Shown: positions 43,143 to 54,378 of the stretch, one piece after another
How the letters are laid out: each line of letters opens with the position of its first letter
How positions within the stretch are numbered: the first letter of the stretch is position 1
Source of the DNA: Gnomoniopsis sp. IMI 355080
Lineage: Eukaryota; Ascomycota; Sordariomycetes; Diaporthales; Gnomoniaceae
Assembly: GCA_027946555.1 (NCBI GenBank)
Contig: JAPEVC010000140.1
Coordinates: 32,908 to 96,907, forward strand
Length of the DNA stretch: 64,000 nt
Reading direction: 5' to 3'
Notes under the pieces: generated by a model
Told to the model about the DNA's origin: nothing
Databases searched by the model: none
Seen by the model: the letters and a program-made list of their open reading frames with translations, nothing else
Program-made: the position numbers and the translations under genes

Positions 43143-45347
43143 CTACGCAATTGGCTCCTCCCTATACGCCTCAGGTAGCACCCCTTCCAGGGCGGCTTGA
43201 ATCTGCAACGCCACTATCTTGGAATAAAAGCGGTGCTGCGCCGTCGTACCGCCCAAGATCCAATAATTGTCCAGCTTCAAATGCCTCTTAAAGACGCCTC
43301 TTACCTCGCCCTCCTTGTCCACGCCCCAGATAGCATCCCTCCTCGCAGCCACCTCACCCGGCCCGATCACCTTGTCGCTGCCGCCGCCTTCTCCAGTCTC
43401 CACAAACGTCTTCCCGCCCAACACCTCCGCCGTAACCTCCCTGTTCTTATCCTTGAATCCCGTACACCACACCACCGCATCCGCCTCCAACTCACTCCCA
43501 TCCGTGAACCGCAGTCCTCGCGCCGTGTACGCCACCGGCTCCACCCCTCCCTTGACTTTAACGCGCCCATCCTCAATCATCGCCACACCCTCGCCGATAT
43601 CATTGAAATGCCCCCCACCCCGTTCGAGAAGATGATGCATCAGGTCCCCGCGCCCTTCGCGGCTGTCATAGACGGGGAACCCGGCCTTGGCAAGCGCATC
43701 GTACCGGTGTGGCTCCTTCTCCGCCAGCACCTGGTGAAGCCCGCGGGCAAGTTGCCCGCCGATGCTGGACGGGCCGGTCATTTGCTGCGCGTCGACGAGT
43801 TCCGCGCGGTGCGTCTCGTATGCGCCGAGACCGGCCGGGTGTAGCGCGTAGTCCCAGGGGAAGAGGTAGGTGGGCGAGCGCGCGATGATGGTCGTGGCGA
43901 GACCGGCGCCGGCGCAGTCCTCCATCACGTCAAAGGCCGAATTGGCGGAGCCGACGATGATCACGGACTGCAACTTGCATTAGCTTCTCACAATGCTTCT
44001 CCATTTTTTCCAAGCGTCTCATGGAAAATCTCTCTCTTACCTTCGCACCCTGATCCGTCAGCGTCCTCGGGTTCTTGTATCGCTCTGAGTGGATGTTCAC
44101 GCCCTGATAGTCCTCGGCTCCAGGTAGGTCGGGCACAAATCCCTTCGACCCTCCTATCCCCGTGCACTGTACGAGGTGCTTGCTCCGCACAATCTTGCTT
44201 CCCGCCGGTGTGCGCACCTTGACCGTCCACATGCGTGTTGCTGTGTTGAATGAGGAACCCTCGACGGTGCTCGAGTGGAGGATGTTGAGGTTGAAGGTCG
44301 AGGCGTACTTCTTCATATGGGCGGCGAGGTCATCGCGTGTGAGAATGACGGGAAGGCTGTCGTCGTAGTCTGTGACACAGAGTCAGGATTTGAGGAAGAG
44401 GGGCGTGGAGATGGGGAATGGAGAGACCGGGCTACGGTACCTAAATAGGGCGTCGCGCAGCTGTGGCGGCCGATGTGGAAACGCAGGCAGTCGTACCGCA
44501 GCGCCCAATTGTCTCCCGGCTGCGGATTCCGGTCAACAATAACGCTGTCGACACCAAGGGCTTTCAGGCGGGCCGAGACGATAATGCCACTATATCAACA
44601 AGATCATCACCAGTCAGCCACTCTCGTTCCCATGCGTGCAAAAAAGAGGAAATACTTTTCCTCTGGCATAGAAACACTCACGCATTGCCTCCACCAAGGA
44701 CAAACACCTCCGTCTCAATCACATCCTCATCCAGCGCCCGCCCCGGCGCTTTCAACCGCCCTTCGTCCTCAGCACAAGCCTCCAGCCCTTCGACCCACGT
44801 ACTCAACGTCCAAATCTTCCACTCGCCGCCCTCGATGGGCAAAAGCACCACGCGCCCCGCGCACTTGGCGGCGGGACTGCCTGTCTCAAACGCAAACAGC
44901 CCGTCCACCCACCTCAGCGCCGGCGACACAGTGACCTCCTTGACGCTCTGTGGATCCACGGTAAAAGCGCCGCGCCAGGCCCGCTGCTGCGTGAGGTGGA
45001 GGAGCGCGGGCGCGATGGCGGGCGCATCATTAAAGGTGCGCAGGTGCCAGGTGAGGGCCAGGAGGTCGCGCCAGTATGCTTGTGTGGGGTGGAAGCAGGA
45101 CTTGAGTTGGTTGAGGTCCTTGGAGGTGAGCGCATCCGTCAGGGACTGCAGGGCCGTGGTGATGAGGGCTGGCGCATTGAGATCGCTTGACGGGGGCAGG
45201 TTGGTGGGGAGAGAGGGAAAGGGTCGGTAGACATCCTTGGCGAGGCTGACGGCTGGAGGGTAGTCTAGAGTCTGTGGTGTTACTGGAGGGGATATAATCA
45301 GCATATACAAACTATACAATGTTGCAGAAGTACTTACCAGAGCCCAT
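43143..45347 (-). CDS. NTF2-like/FAD monooxygenase fusion, paralogue B
   Basis: Five exons (complement of 43143-43967, 44041-44369, 44441-44589, 44682-45282, 45338-45347) encode 637 residues. The first exon is just ATG plus seven bases. Domain order equals paralogue A: NTF2-like N-terminus (TSKDLNQLKSCFHPTQAYWR), a middle strand region (EWKIWTLSTWVEGLEA), the FAD site VFVLGGGNAGIIVSARLKAL, and YDCLRFHIGRHSC. The fingerprint YQGVNIHSERY, the NADPH site SVIIVGSANSAFDV and VWCTGFKDK follow. Introns at the start (phase 1), after PYL (phase 1) and before SVIIVG (phase 0) match A, while the one in the FAD motif (phase 2) is private to B. All cofactor motifs are intact. The 3' end is convergent with the SDR, 256 bases away. 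Confidence 0.92.
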
Positions 45348-46510
45348 GATGCGCTAATAACTATACCTTATGGACGCAGTCAATAGTGAGTGAGACTCTG
45401 TGCTTCTTTCTTCACGTAGGAATTTAAGATTCTAATTTACCCACGTTGCTTCATTCAGAAAGCATGAGGCGGGAAGCTATATACATTCTGAGACACAAGG
45501 ATGCCGTGGACATGCAGTGGATATGTAGCCCATTCGGGGGAACATATGCCCCTAACATTCGGCAATCCCGCTCGAGACAGCTTCATCGAGCACTTGGGGA
45601 ACATAGCCTGTACCGGATTTATGGCTACTAGCGTGAGTCTTGTAGCTCCGTCCCGATGGATCTTGCAAGAAGAGTGCCGCCTCTGTCAATTCAATAATGT
45701 GGAGAATTTGACGATATATAATCCGGGGAAGCTGGTCCCTTCTTTACCCCGCAGAATTCCACCGTCCGGAATACATGCACGGGAGGCCGGGTTGCAAATT
45801 GAAGGCCGAGAGTCTGTTTAGTGCCGTCTCAAGTGCTTCAGTAGGGCAATCATTGTCTGGTTTAGCTATTATTAGACACTGTATGTTCTCGCGGAAAAAC
45901 TCGATGTACAAAAAGACTGCGGCCCTTCACTCATACAAGTAGAGCTTACGTAGGGAATTCAAAATGCTGGGTGCTATTCACATCCCCTCGTTCAACGTGG
46001 TCTCCCGCTGTGCATTTTTTTGTATGTTGGTGTACGCAAGCCTCATCTCCCTGTACGAGACACCCTGAGCATTGCATTAAAACCGCTAACAACCTCTTTG
46101 CTGAAGAGATGTGCTTCTGTGCCATCTGAAACCTCGCATAGTCACAACATCTCCCAGATCTTGTCCTCGGTGCCATCATTAATTGAGCTTTAGAGCTCTG
46201 TCAGACCCGCCATCCAGTGCGGCTCGTTGAACTAGTTGAGGCCGAACTGATAGGTAGGTAGCTGTCTCTGCAGCACGAGGAACACTAAAGCGCCTCAAGA
46301 CCTATGTCCGTAGAACGTATTGAGATTTGGCAGCGTCGTGTCCAACGTACGGTCGGATAAGCAGAGATGGCGGCGCCAAGCGATCATTTAGAGCCACTTT
46401 TGGGCAAGGGGCTTCCCAGAAGACCGGCTCTCTAGAGATGAAGACCTTCCACATGTCCAAATCGCGATGAACGCGTCCCTTTTGGAGAGCAACCGTCTAT
46501 ATGAGCAGCA
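45348..46510. other. intergenic, 1.16 kb
   Basis: Between FMO B (start) and the MDR gene (end), both on the minus strand. It should hold the FMO B promoter. No gene is supported. Confidence 0.55.
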
Positions 46511-47700
46511 TTACCTTGCCACTTTGACAATAACTTTGCCTCTCGATCTCTTGCTCGCAAGTTTCTCATATCCCTGCAGACCGCTATCGTTAGTGCTGTT
46601 GCGTAAGAAGAAAGACGGTAAGACAGAGAACGCTCAGATAAGTGATCGTACCTTGACAGCATCCTCCATGGAGTACTCGGAATCCATCGGAAATTGTGTG
46701 AAGTGGCCATCTTGCACCCACTCTGCTACTTCCTTCGCGATAGCTCCATCCGGCCACAAGGCCAGGAGCTTGTACTTGCGCGGAACGCCGCCCAAGGCAA
46801 CCGGAAGAAGTTTGCTTCTTGCAATAGGCCCCGCACCCACGCCGCCGACGATGGTGATGAAGACACCATTCTTGTCGAGGTAGGCGGCGCATTTCCGGAA
46901 CAGATCATCACTTCCGACACAGTCAAATACTCCCTGGAAAGCTTTTGTGCTCTCGGAAAAGGTCTCTGATAGATATGTTGTCAAGGACTCGTGTGCCTTG
47001 TAGTCGATCACCTGCAATTTCTGTCAGTGGAAATTCCTCAGACCTGGCAGAAAGAAGAAGTCGCTGTTATACCTACCTCATCCGCCCCCAATCCTTTTAC
47101 AAATTCGGCATTGCCGCCCGAGCAGACACCATACACAACAGCCCCCTTGGCCTTGGCGACCTGCACCAGCACCGAGCCCACGCCTCCACTCGCCCCATTC
47201 ACCAACACCCGATCCCCCTTCTTAACACCAGCCTCTTTCAGGATCAGCCAGGCTGTCTGGCCCGCAATACCCAGCGCGCCCGCCGCATCCCGCAAGGTCA
47301 GGCTCTCGGGCACGAGCGCAACCTTGCTCGCGGGCACCTCGACATACTCGGCAAGACTGCCCCGCCCAATAGCCACGCTCATCACATTCAACGCACCGGC
47401 AACGTGCGAGCCTACGGAGAGGCCTGCTGAGACGGACGAACCGAGCTGCACGACTTCGCCGGCAAAATCGAGGCCGACGGTTGGGTTTCGTCGGAAGGGT
47501 AGCCAGTTGGGTAGCGTCGACATGAAGTTAAGGTCGGCGGGATTGAGAGCTGCATGGGTGACTTTGACGAGGATATTGCCAGACTTGATGGGGGAAGGGA
47601 CAGGCGCATCGGTTTTCAACAGCAGCGCATCGCTGGGGGCGCCGTTCTTGGCAACAGTCCAGGCGCGCATTGTTTTGGGAACGGTGGTTGTATCTGCCAT
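46511..47700 (-). CDS. MDR-family quinone oxidoreductase-like protein
   Basis: Exons (complement) 47077-47700, 46652-47011 and 46511-46573, all joined in phase 0, encode 348 residues. The GroES-like N-terminal domain carries HAALNPADLNFMSTLP and GLDFAGEVVQLGSSV. The Rossmann domain has RVLVNGASGGVGSVLVQVAK, the AxxGxxG dinucleotide loop of zeta-crystallin/quinone oxidoreductases. The Cys/His ligands of zinc alcohol dehydrogenases are absent, so it is a zinc-free, NADPH-dependent MDR. The small last exon codes GYEKLASKRSRGKVIVKV, the usual 'G.VVV' ending. It is probably cytosolic; the substrate is a reactive enone or quinone by family. It is divergent from guanine deaminase, with 354 bases between the starts. 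Confidence 0.92.
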
Positions 47701-48054
47701 ATTGATAACACGACGTCGTCCAGCTGATGGGAAGGAAATGATAAGGAAAAATTCAGTGCCCCTCACTGGAGATATGAAAAGACATATGGTCGTGTTCTGA
47801 ATACGAGAGATCGTCGTTGTGTTTCAAGGAGCGACGTCCGAGAGCTATGAGACACGACGTTGAGGATGAATGAGTGGCTTACATAAGCTGAATATCAACG
47901 ATGAACAAGCGATAATGTCTTTGATCTTGTACAACACCACTGCCGTCAGCCCGAGACTCTCGCTCATACCACATTGAGGAACTGTGGGAACCATTGCAGA
48001 GAGTCTTATGAAAAGTAGCTCATCGACTCCTGTTGAGGATCTATTGCCTTGACG
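47701..48054. promoter_or_regulatory. compact divergent promoter of MDR and guanine deaminase
   Basis: 354 bases separate two opposite start codons, so both promoters must fit here. No obvious TATA box or repeated operator is seen. Confidence 0.5.
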
Positions 48055-49428
48055 ATGGGCCAGCAGAAAGCACTCCTGTTGCATGGTGCCGTGGTCCACT
48101 CGATCTCACCCACCGACCTGGAAATCCTCGAGTCGGCACTCATTATCATTGACGCTCATGGCCAGATTGTTTTGTTTGAAAAGAACGCAGAAGTGATCCC
48201 AGACGAGCTTGACTTACCAGATCACCCCGACATCAAGATCAGCAATGTCGAAGTCCACCGCCTGGAGCGCGGCACATTCCTGATCCCCGGGCTTATCGAC
48301 ACCCACAATCACGCACCGCAATACCCCCAGCGTGGCCAAGGCCAAGGTCTCCATATCCTAGACTGGCTCTCCGCCGTCACCTTTCCCAAAGAAGCCAAAT
48401 TCGCTGACCCAGACTACGCCCGCCGAGTCTACGCTCGCTGCATCGACGGCTTCCTCAAGCAAGGCATCACCACCGCCGCATACTACGCCTCGGCGCACGG
48501 CGAGGCCACGCGGATTCTGGCCGACCTATGCCTCGCAAAAGGCCAGCGCGCGCTGGTCGGCAAGTGCAACATGGACCGCAACGCGCCGGACTACTACCGC
48601 GACGCGAGCGTGGAGGAGAGTCTCGCGGTCACCGAGGCATGCATACGGCACATCCGGCACATTGACCCACATGGTACGTTGGTGCAGCCTGTGCTGACGC
48701 CGCGCTTCGCCATCACCTGCGATCCGGCTGTGCTTGCGGGCTTGGGCGCCATCGCGGCGCGCGAGGAGTCCGGCGGCGGTGGTTTGCCGATCCAGACGCA
48801 CTTTAACGAAGCGCGGCAGGAGATGGCGGCGACCAGGGAGCTGTTCCCGCAGTTTGCGTGCGAGGCGGACCTCTATGCGCACTATGCCCTACTGGGCCCG
48901 CGGTCGATCCTCGCACATTGCTGTTACATGAGTGAGTACGAACTAGAGCGGGTTGTGGCGCTGGGGTGCGGGATTGCGCATTGTCCGGTCTCGAACATGA
49001 CGATTGGCGGCGGGTTCATGGCGGCGCCGGTCAGGGAGTTTCTACAGCGTGGGATCAAGGTGGGCTTGGGCACAGACTCGGGCGGTGGCTTCTCGAGCAG
49101 TATCTTGGATGCGATGCGCCAAGCGCTGATTGCTAGCAATGCGCGGGAGGTCATGTCGGAGGGGAAGGATAAGGGATTGGCTATCGAGGAGTTGTTCTAC
49201 ATGGCTACGCTGGGAGGCGCGAGGGTCTGCTCGCTTGAGGGCAAAGTAGGCAATTTTGCGGTGGGCAAGGAGTTTGATGCGTGTCTGGTCTCGACGCTGG
49301 TCGAGGACCAAGTGATGACTATGGTCGAGCCCGAGGACACGCTCCAGGTCGTGTTCGAGAAGTTTGCCATGACAGGTGATGACCGTAATATTGCACAGGT
49401 ATTCGTCAGAGGCCGGCGAGTCAAGTAG
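48055..49428 (+). CDS. guanine deaminase
   Basis: Single-exon amidohydrolase of 457 residues starting MGQQKALLLHGAVVHS. It hydrolyses guanine to xanthine and ammonia in purine breakdown, in the cytosol. The metal-site motifs of the family are in place: PGLIDTHNHAPQYPQRGQG near residues 79-97 (HxH), IQTHFNEARQE near 248, SILAHCCYMSE near 284 and VGLGTDSGGGFSSS near 340. The 'HAPQY' after the first HxH and LLEWL-like ILDWLSAVTFPKEA are specific to guanine deaminases over other amidohydrolases. The length matches fungal orthologues. Nothing about it is odd. Confidence 0.94.
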   Translation: MGQQKALLLHGAVVHSISPTDLEILESALIIIDAHGQIVLFEKNAEVIPDELDLPDHPDIKISNVEVHRLERGTFLIPGLIDTHNHAPQYPQRGQGQGLHILDWLSAVTFPKEAKFADPDYARRVYARCIDGFLKQGITTAAYYASAHGEATRILADLCLAKGQRALVGKCNMDRNAPDYYRDASVEESLAVTEACIRHIRHIDPHGTLVQPVLTPRFAITCDPAVLAGLGAIAAREESGGGGLPIQTHFNEARQEMAATRELFPQFACEADLYAHYALLGPRSILAHCCYMSEYELERVVALGCGIAHCPVSNMTIGGGFMAAPVREFLQRGIKVGLGTDSGGGFSSSILDAMRQALIASNAREVMSEGKDKGLAIEELFYMATLGGARVCSLEGKVGNFAVGKEFDACLVSTLVEDQVMTMVEPEDTLQVVFEKFAMTGDDRNIAQVFVRGRRVK

Positions 49429-50918
49429 AATGGTTGGCAGTGAAGAACAAGTCTGGGCAGGTGACCTGCGCGATGAAGGGGGGCAATGGCTCTACTCGCC
49501 CTCCAATTCCTCAGATGTGGACTCCGCGTGGGGAGATGTTTCTTGTCTTTGCTCTGCTAGGTACGCAAGACTGCCTCGCACGACAACGGACGAACCTGTC
49601 TATATCGGGATCTAGTGCGTCGGTCTTGGCTTTGAGAACCCAGGGGGACAACCACCAATTGGACTCCATCTGGTCGAGATACATTGCTTCGCTACCGGAC
49701 GATCATGAGTAGGAGCACCCTGTGAGGTTTCGTTGCTAGACAGGCACATGCCGCTCTCCCGAGTCGTCTGATGTTTTCGTTGGTAAAGCTCCTGGTCCAC
49801 ATCCAGATACGTTTCCTCCAAAAAAGGGCTAGTCGATCTCGGCCACTCCAACGAACCACCTAGCATGAATCCTCATCTCCCGACCAACCTCAAGAGGCAG
49901 TCACCAGCGATACATCGTCTGAAGACCTTGGCATTCAATGGACTGTAGCAATATACTTAGTAGTAGAGTCCCCCTCTCCTGCATGCCCCTGACTCGCCCC
50001 AAGGCTCAGCCTTGGTACCAGCAAGGTAGGTCCTACCTACAGCCTCGTTCGAAACCCGGGAAGACTGAAACAGTGTGGGGTGAAGGTGATTGCCAAGACG
50101 TACCAAAATAGCGACCGCTCCAGGTGATCGCCAGATCGCCAGGGCCGCTTGACGATGTGCCGCTCGGTTGCCAGGCCCTGTATTTGGACGGAAGCCGGTA
50201 ACGGGTGGTATGCTTAATTGGATGACGGTGCTGTGTGCTTCTCCGTTTCGTCTGCCAGGGTAGGTGTATGGCCTTGGTAGGCGTAGGGCTGAAAAAGAGG
50301 GTTCAAAGACACAAAGACAAACTACTATGTTTCTGCTGACCCAGGTCAGTCAGGCCGCGGAAAACGAATAAGCATAGATAGTGACGCCGCCTTTTTCGGC
50401 CCATATAAGCACGTCTTTGCCCTGACACGTCCGGAATGGCCCGAGTCGTAAACCATCCTGATTGAACAAATCGGAAATATTCGCAGTCATGAATATTAGT
50501 CTATAGTATTGAGGACACAGGGCAGATCGGTGTCGTTTCGAGAAGCTAGTGGGTCCTTGGCCTCTGATTGCAGGTCCAGGCTTGGCAACGAAATCCTTCC
50601 CATGATTTTGATTGATGGCAGGGAGTTTGAGTCGAGCATGATGTGGCTGTGGATGGTTCTTACCGGACCCGGTCTTTGAATATACATAGTACCAGAATAA
50701 CTTGCAATATAAGTTCACCATCACGCTGGGAATATCCTCGACAACAACCAACATACCTTCAACCAACATCACATTCATTCACTGTCGCTCTTTTGATAGT
50801 ATAGAAATTCGTTACTCGCCCATCTTTTTGTCACCACAACCACACACGCCATCCGAAACAAGGCTACGTTCGACCGTATTTTTTGAGATACCCTTCACCC
50901 TTCCCCACCACCACCACA
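49429..50918. other. intergenic, 1.5 kb
   Basis: No gene is supported. A CGTTCGAAACCCGGG string near 50046 superficially resembles a tRNA B box but has no tRNA around it. The last 200 bases are the promoter/leader of the small secreted protein. Confidence 0.55.
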
Positions 50919-51417
50919 ATGCAGTTCTCCCTCACCATCCTTGCCGCCTTCATTGGCGCTGCGTAAGTGCCATTCGCCGCTTTTTGGTTCCCATCATCTA
51001 TTTTCACAACGAAACCGCAAATTAACAACTCTCGCCCCTGTAGCATCGCAGACTCGCACTACAGCTGCACATGCCACAATGGCGACAGCTACAACTGGCG
51101 CGTCACCCAGCCAGCCTGCGACTTTTACAAGACCGACCGACCTGCTGTGCGTCCTTTTTTTTTTTTGGTCCCCGATGCCCCTCCCCAAACCCCGTCCTCT
51201 CTTCTTTTTGCTTTGTTCTTCGAGCACTGACCATTCTCTCTAGGACGTCTCTTACGTGGCCGACACCGGTCGCTGCACGTCATCCTCGGGCAACCTCATT
51301 GACGGCGACTCGTGGCAGGCGGCATGCCAAAAGCTGGCGACTGAGGGCTATGCATGCGCGGATGGCCAGGGCAAGTGTTACGCTGCAACTGACGATATCA
51401 AGGGATGGTGCGACTAG
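50919..51417 (+). CDS. small cysteine-rich secreted protein
   Basis: Three short exons (50919-50962, 51044-51146, 51244-51417) give 106 residues. The frame is kept at both joins. The signal peptide is MQFSLTILAAFIGAA, probably cut before or near IADSHYSC. The mature ~88 residues carry eight Cys (in SCTCHNGD, PACDFY, GRCTSS, QAACQK, GYACAD, GKCYAA, GWCD), enough for four disulfides. Small size, secretion and even Cys number are the usual marks of fungal effector-like or surface-active proteins, but I recognise no family. The gene would be missed by simple ORF scans because no exon exceeds 60 codons. It could also be a harmless antimicrobial or adhesion-type protein. Confidence 0.82.
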
Positions 51418-51817
51418 ATTGTGGGTTTGAACAAGACCACGCTCGAACGGTTTGTTAGGGTGTAAAGGCGTTAGGAAATGCAAACTATACTTATTACTTA
51501 TTCCTACTCCGGACCTGTGGGGGTACGGTGACTTCTACGTTATATTGTACAAAGCAAACAGCACAAAATCAATTACAAGCTGAGATCCCCCAAGCTATTG
51601 AAGGCATGTAGACTAGAAGTGATGTCACGCTGCTCTGAAAGCATGGTGAATTCGCCGATATGCTATGCACGTTGCGTGATAAAAGTTTACAACATGAAGT
51701 GATATGGAGTCCAGGCTATCTAGGTATCTTGCCAAGTTGAAGGCTGAATCATGTTATATATCCATTTTGTCGAGAAAGCAACTGCATGTGTTACAGAATG
51801 TATCTCTCCCCATTGAC
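51418..51817. other. intergenic, convergent
   Basis: 0.4 kb between the converging secreted-protein and cupin genes. Nothing else is seen. Confidence 0.55.
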
Positions 51818-52222
51818 CTATCCTGCTTTTCTCCCGTACTCCTCCGCTGTAACCTCCTCCGCCCACGTCGTCTTGCCCAAACTAATCGCCAAATGCATCA
51901 ACATACTACCATCATCAGCGCCATGCCAATGCGTAGTCCCAGCAGGACACGTAACAATGTCCCCAACACGAATCCGCTGCGGCTCCCCGCCCTTGTCACA
52001 CACCCAGCCGCTGCCCGCCTTGACCTCCAAGATCTGGCCATTCTCATGTGTGTGCCAGTATGTGCGTGCCCCGGGCAGGAAGGTGACATGGTTGCACATG
52101 ATTCCGTCGACGGGACCGGCCATCTTGTCCATATATACGTCGCCCGTGAAGGTGTTGGCGGCCTTGGCGGTGCTGGTACCGCCGCCGGGTTGGGTGGAGT
52201 TGCGGATGATTGTGCAGGGCAT
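51818..52222 (-). CDS. small single-domain cupin
   Basis: Single-exon 134-residue protein that is one cupin barrel. Motif 1 is FLPGARTYWHTHENGQILEV (His, His and Glu for the metal) and motif 2 is VGDIVTCPAGTTHWHGADD, with its His. This is the small RmlC-like type found beside many oxidative enzymes in bacteria and fungi, and often of unknown reaction. No signal peptide, so probably cytosolic. Metal ligands are complete, so it could bind Fe, Mn or Zn and act as a dioxygenase or isomerase, but this is inference. Confidence 0.9.
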   Translation of the reverse strand: MPCTIIRNSTQPGGGTSTAKAANTFTGDVYMDKMAGPVDGIMCNHVTFLPGARTYWHTHENGQILEVKAGSGWVCDKGGEPQRIRVGDIVTCPAGTTHWHGADDGSMLMHLAISLGKTTWAEEVTAEEYGRKAG

Positions 52223-53498
52223 GTTTGAGCTGTTTACTTTTGTTTGGTTGGGTTGGGTTTGGGGGGGGGGTTAAGATGCAAGGCGGGACGCGTAACTACA
52301 AAGGAATATGAAAGGACCGAAGTGTTCATTATGCTCGAAGAATCGACGACGAGCGAGGGGGTGCGGAGAAGCAAGTGTCGTCGGAAATTCTGTAATTCCG
52401 CACCAATTCCTGAAGGCGCGAGTTCTCCAACCATGTGGGCTTCCAGATTGCCGTTTCTGTATGTCTCTAGGGTATCATTTCCTGCTACTGGAACGGGGTC
52501 GCCCGCGTCGCCAAATTGACCAATGCTTGTGTCCCATTCACAACCTGCCGGCTTGACGCTTGTCATGTAGACATGGACTCTCATAATTTTTTTACGGGCA
52601 ATTGGGCCGTGCTGGAGTCGAAGAAGTTGTGAGGATTATGGATTGCGATCTGGGTTCCGACATATTTGTGGGAATGAGTTGGTAACCTTAGCCGCGTCTA
52701 GGGCAATGTATGAGTTATTCATCGTTGAATGAACGAGTATTACTCTCTATCGGCAGTCTAGATATCCCCTTGCAAGGAGCACAAATATCATAAGGAGATC
52801 ATACGCAGAGCGCGGCAAGGATATTACAGCGATTTCACGGCGTCAAGCAGTAATAAGAATTGATATGGCGATGATAGCGCTCATGTAGTTATGCGCGCGA
52901 ACCACCTGATAGATCCTATCCCCAATTCAACGTCCGGCGGGAGAGAGATGATTGGGTTTGACTCAATTCGGGCTGCCGTTCTATCTGAGGCCAGTGGTCA
53001 TTCCCTAGATCCTCCAGCGCTGAGGAGAAGCCAATGAGTTAGCTCTGACACGCCATGCTGCAAAAGGAAAGTTGTTTTCAGGCTGCCAGGATTCTCGTGA
53101 ATGACCCAGGTGCATGGCGGAGCGGTAGGTGGCAGACTTCCACAGGGTCCTCGGGAGTCTCCAAAGATTCTCGACTTCCATTACCATCAATTCACTCGGT
53201 CCATCCTCCGGGTTGCGGGTTGACAATGGGACCATGCTTGCTGCTCTCGAGGAACAATACCAAGAAGACCGGGTATCCAACCAATTCTCTTCAATCGGCC
53301 GAGGCACAAAGCCGGCAGGAGAGCTATGGAAGCACGCGGCTTCGTCAAATGAATTTTTATATACAGGGCGCATCCTCTTCGAGTGACAGCCCATCGCTGA
53401 GCAAACCTTAAGTTGATAGCGCAAAAGTTCGAGGCTGTGTTCCGCCAAAGATCTACCCTTACACTACCCAGCTCAAGGCTCAACAAATACGCTCAGCC
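52223..53498. other. intergenic, divergent promoters
   Basis: 1.3 kb between the divergent cupin and secreted-peptide genes. A G-run (about 10 G) at 52260-52270 lies just upstream of the cupin. Open frames at 53.0-53.5 kb on both strands have no domain. Confidence 0.55.
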
Positions 53499-53744
53499 AT
53501 GAAGTTCACTTTGACTTATCTCGGTGTTATCACCGCAGTTCTCTCCCTCGCGATAGCCGCTCCCATCTCAGCATCACTCGTCTTGCAAGAGCGTGCTCCT
53601 GCTCCCGATCCTCGCACTGCTCACAGCGGAGGAAAACACACACGTCGGGCTATAGCTAGAGACGGCTCGCTTGAAAGATTAAAACGGAAGCGCACCCCAC
53701 TCGGTCTCCAAAATGGGTACCATGCAGAATTGGACGAGAAGTAA
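53499..53744 (+). CDS. small secreted peptide precursor with dibasic sites
   Basis: An 81-residue frame with a clear signal peptide (TYLGVITAVLSLAIAAPIS). The rest is hydrophilic and has no Cys. Two basic clusters, HTRRA near residue 50 and LKRKRTP near residue 64, are Kex2-type cleavage sites, so processing would release a ~13-residue segment and a 16-residue C-terminal peptide beginning TPLGLQNGY. No repeats typical of pheromone or RiPP precursors are present. It is on its own, with no recognisable tailoring enzyme next door. The family is unknown to me. The leader and cleavage sites are seen directly; secretion and processing are inference. Confidence 0.62.
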   Translation: MKFTLTYLGVITAVLSLAIAAPISASLVLQERAPAPDPRTAHSGGKHTRRAIARDGSLERLKRKRTPLGLQNGYHAELDEK

Positions 53745-54378
53745 GGCGGCAGCTTGCGTCCAGTTTGATACCTAGGTAGCCTTGATTGTGGAGTGCGAAG
53801 TATTGTTGGTCAAAGACACTTCACACGTTTCATGCTTGCAACTGGGACCAGATTGAGTCATAAGGGCAGCTTGCTACAGGTACGGCGCGGTAAGGGTCAT
53901 GGGGTGCCGTGTCCAATCGTTCCTTTCTCCGTTTGCGAAGGGGAAAAAAATTCATAGACTCAGTACTGAGACGCAAAGAGACTTGTATGCTACCGTCAGC
54001 AGATTCCGACCCATACACTCATAGGATGGAAGTTTTGCAAATTGAGAGCCCGTGTAAAATCTTTGCTTCTAGGTGCGAGGAATTGATTTGGACAGCCGTG
54101 TGGACCATCGACTACGAATTGATCATGTTTGGGAAAATCGCCCGCAGGGTAACCGCCCATGAGGGTGCCTGTAGAGAAGTGACCTAGGGACCTAACTTCT
54201 GGCGTTGCTTTCCAAGGTTCTTTACCGAAACACTTGGGTCAGTATCTTGAGAGAAGGAAAGCCGTCGACATACTTAGGTAGGTTACTTCAAGCTATGTTT
54301 CATGTCCACATGATTTCTCGGACTCATTATAGATTATATGGCGCTGAAACTCAAGATCTATTCTTCTAACTGGGTATC
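53745..54378. other. intergenic, convergent
   Basis: 0.6 kb between converging genes. It includes an exact TACCTAGGTA palindrome at 53769-53778. No gene is supported. Confidence 0.55.

Noticed and set aside
50041..50060. tRNA B-box-like string CGTTCGAAACCCGGG
   Set aside because: The flanks cannot form a T stem, and no A box, anticodon arm or acceptor stem is present upstream.
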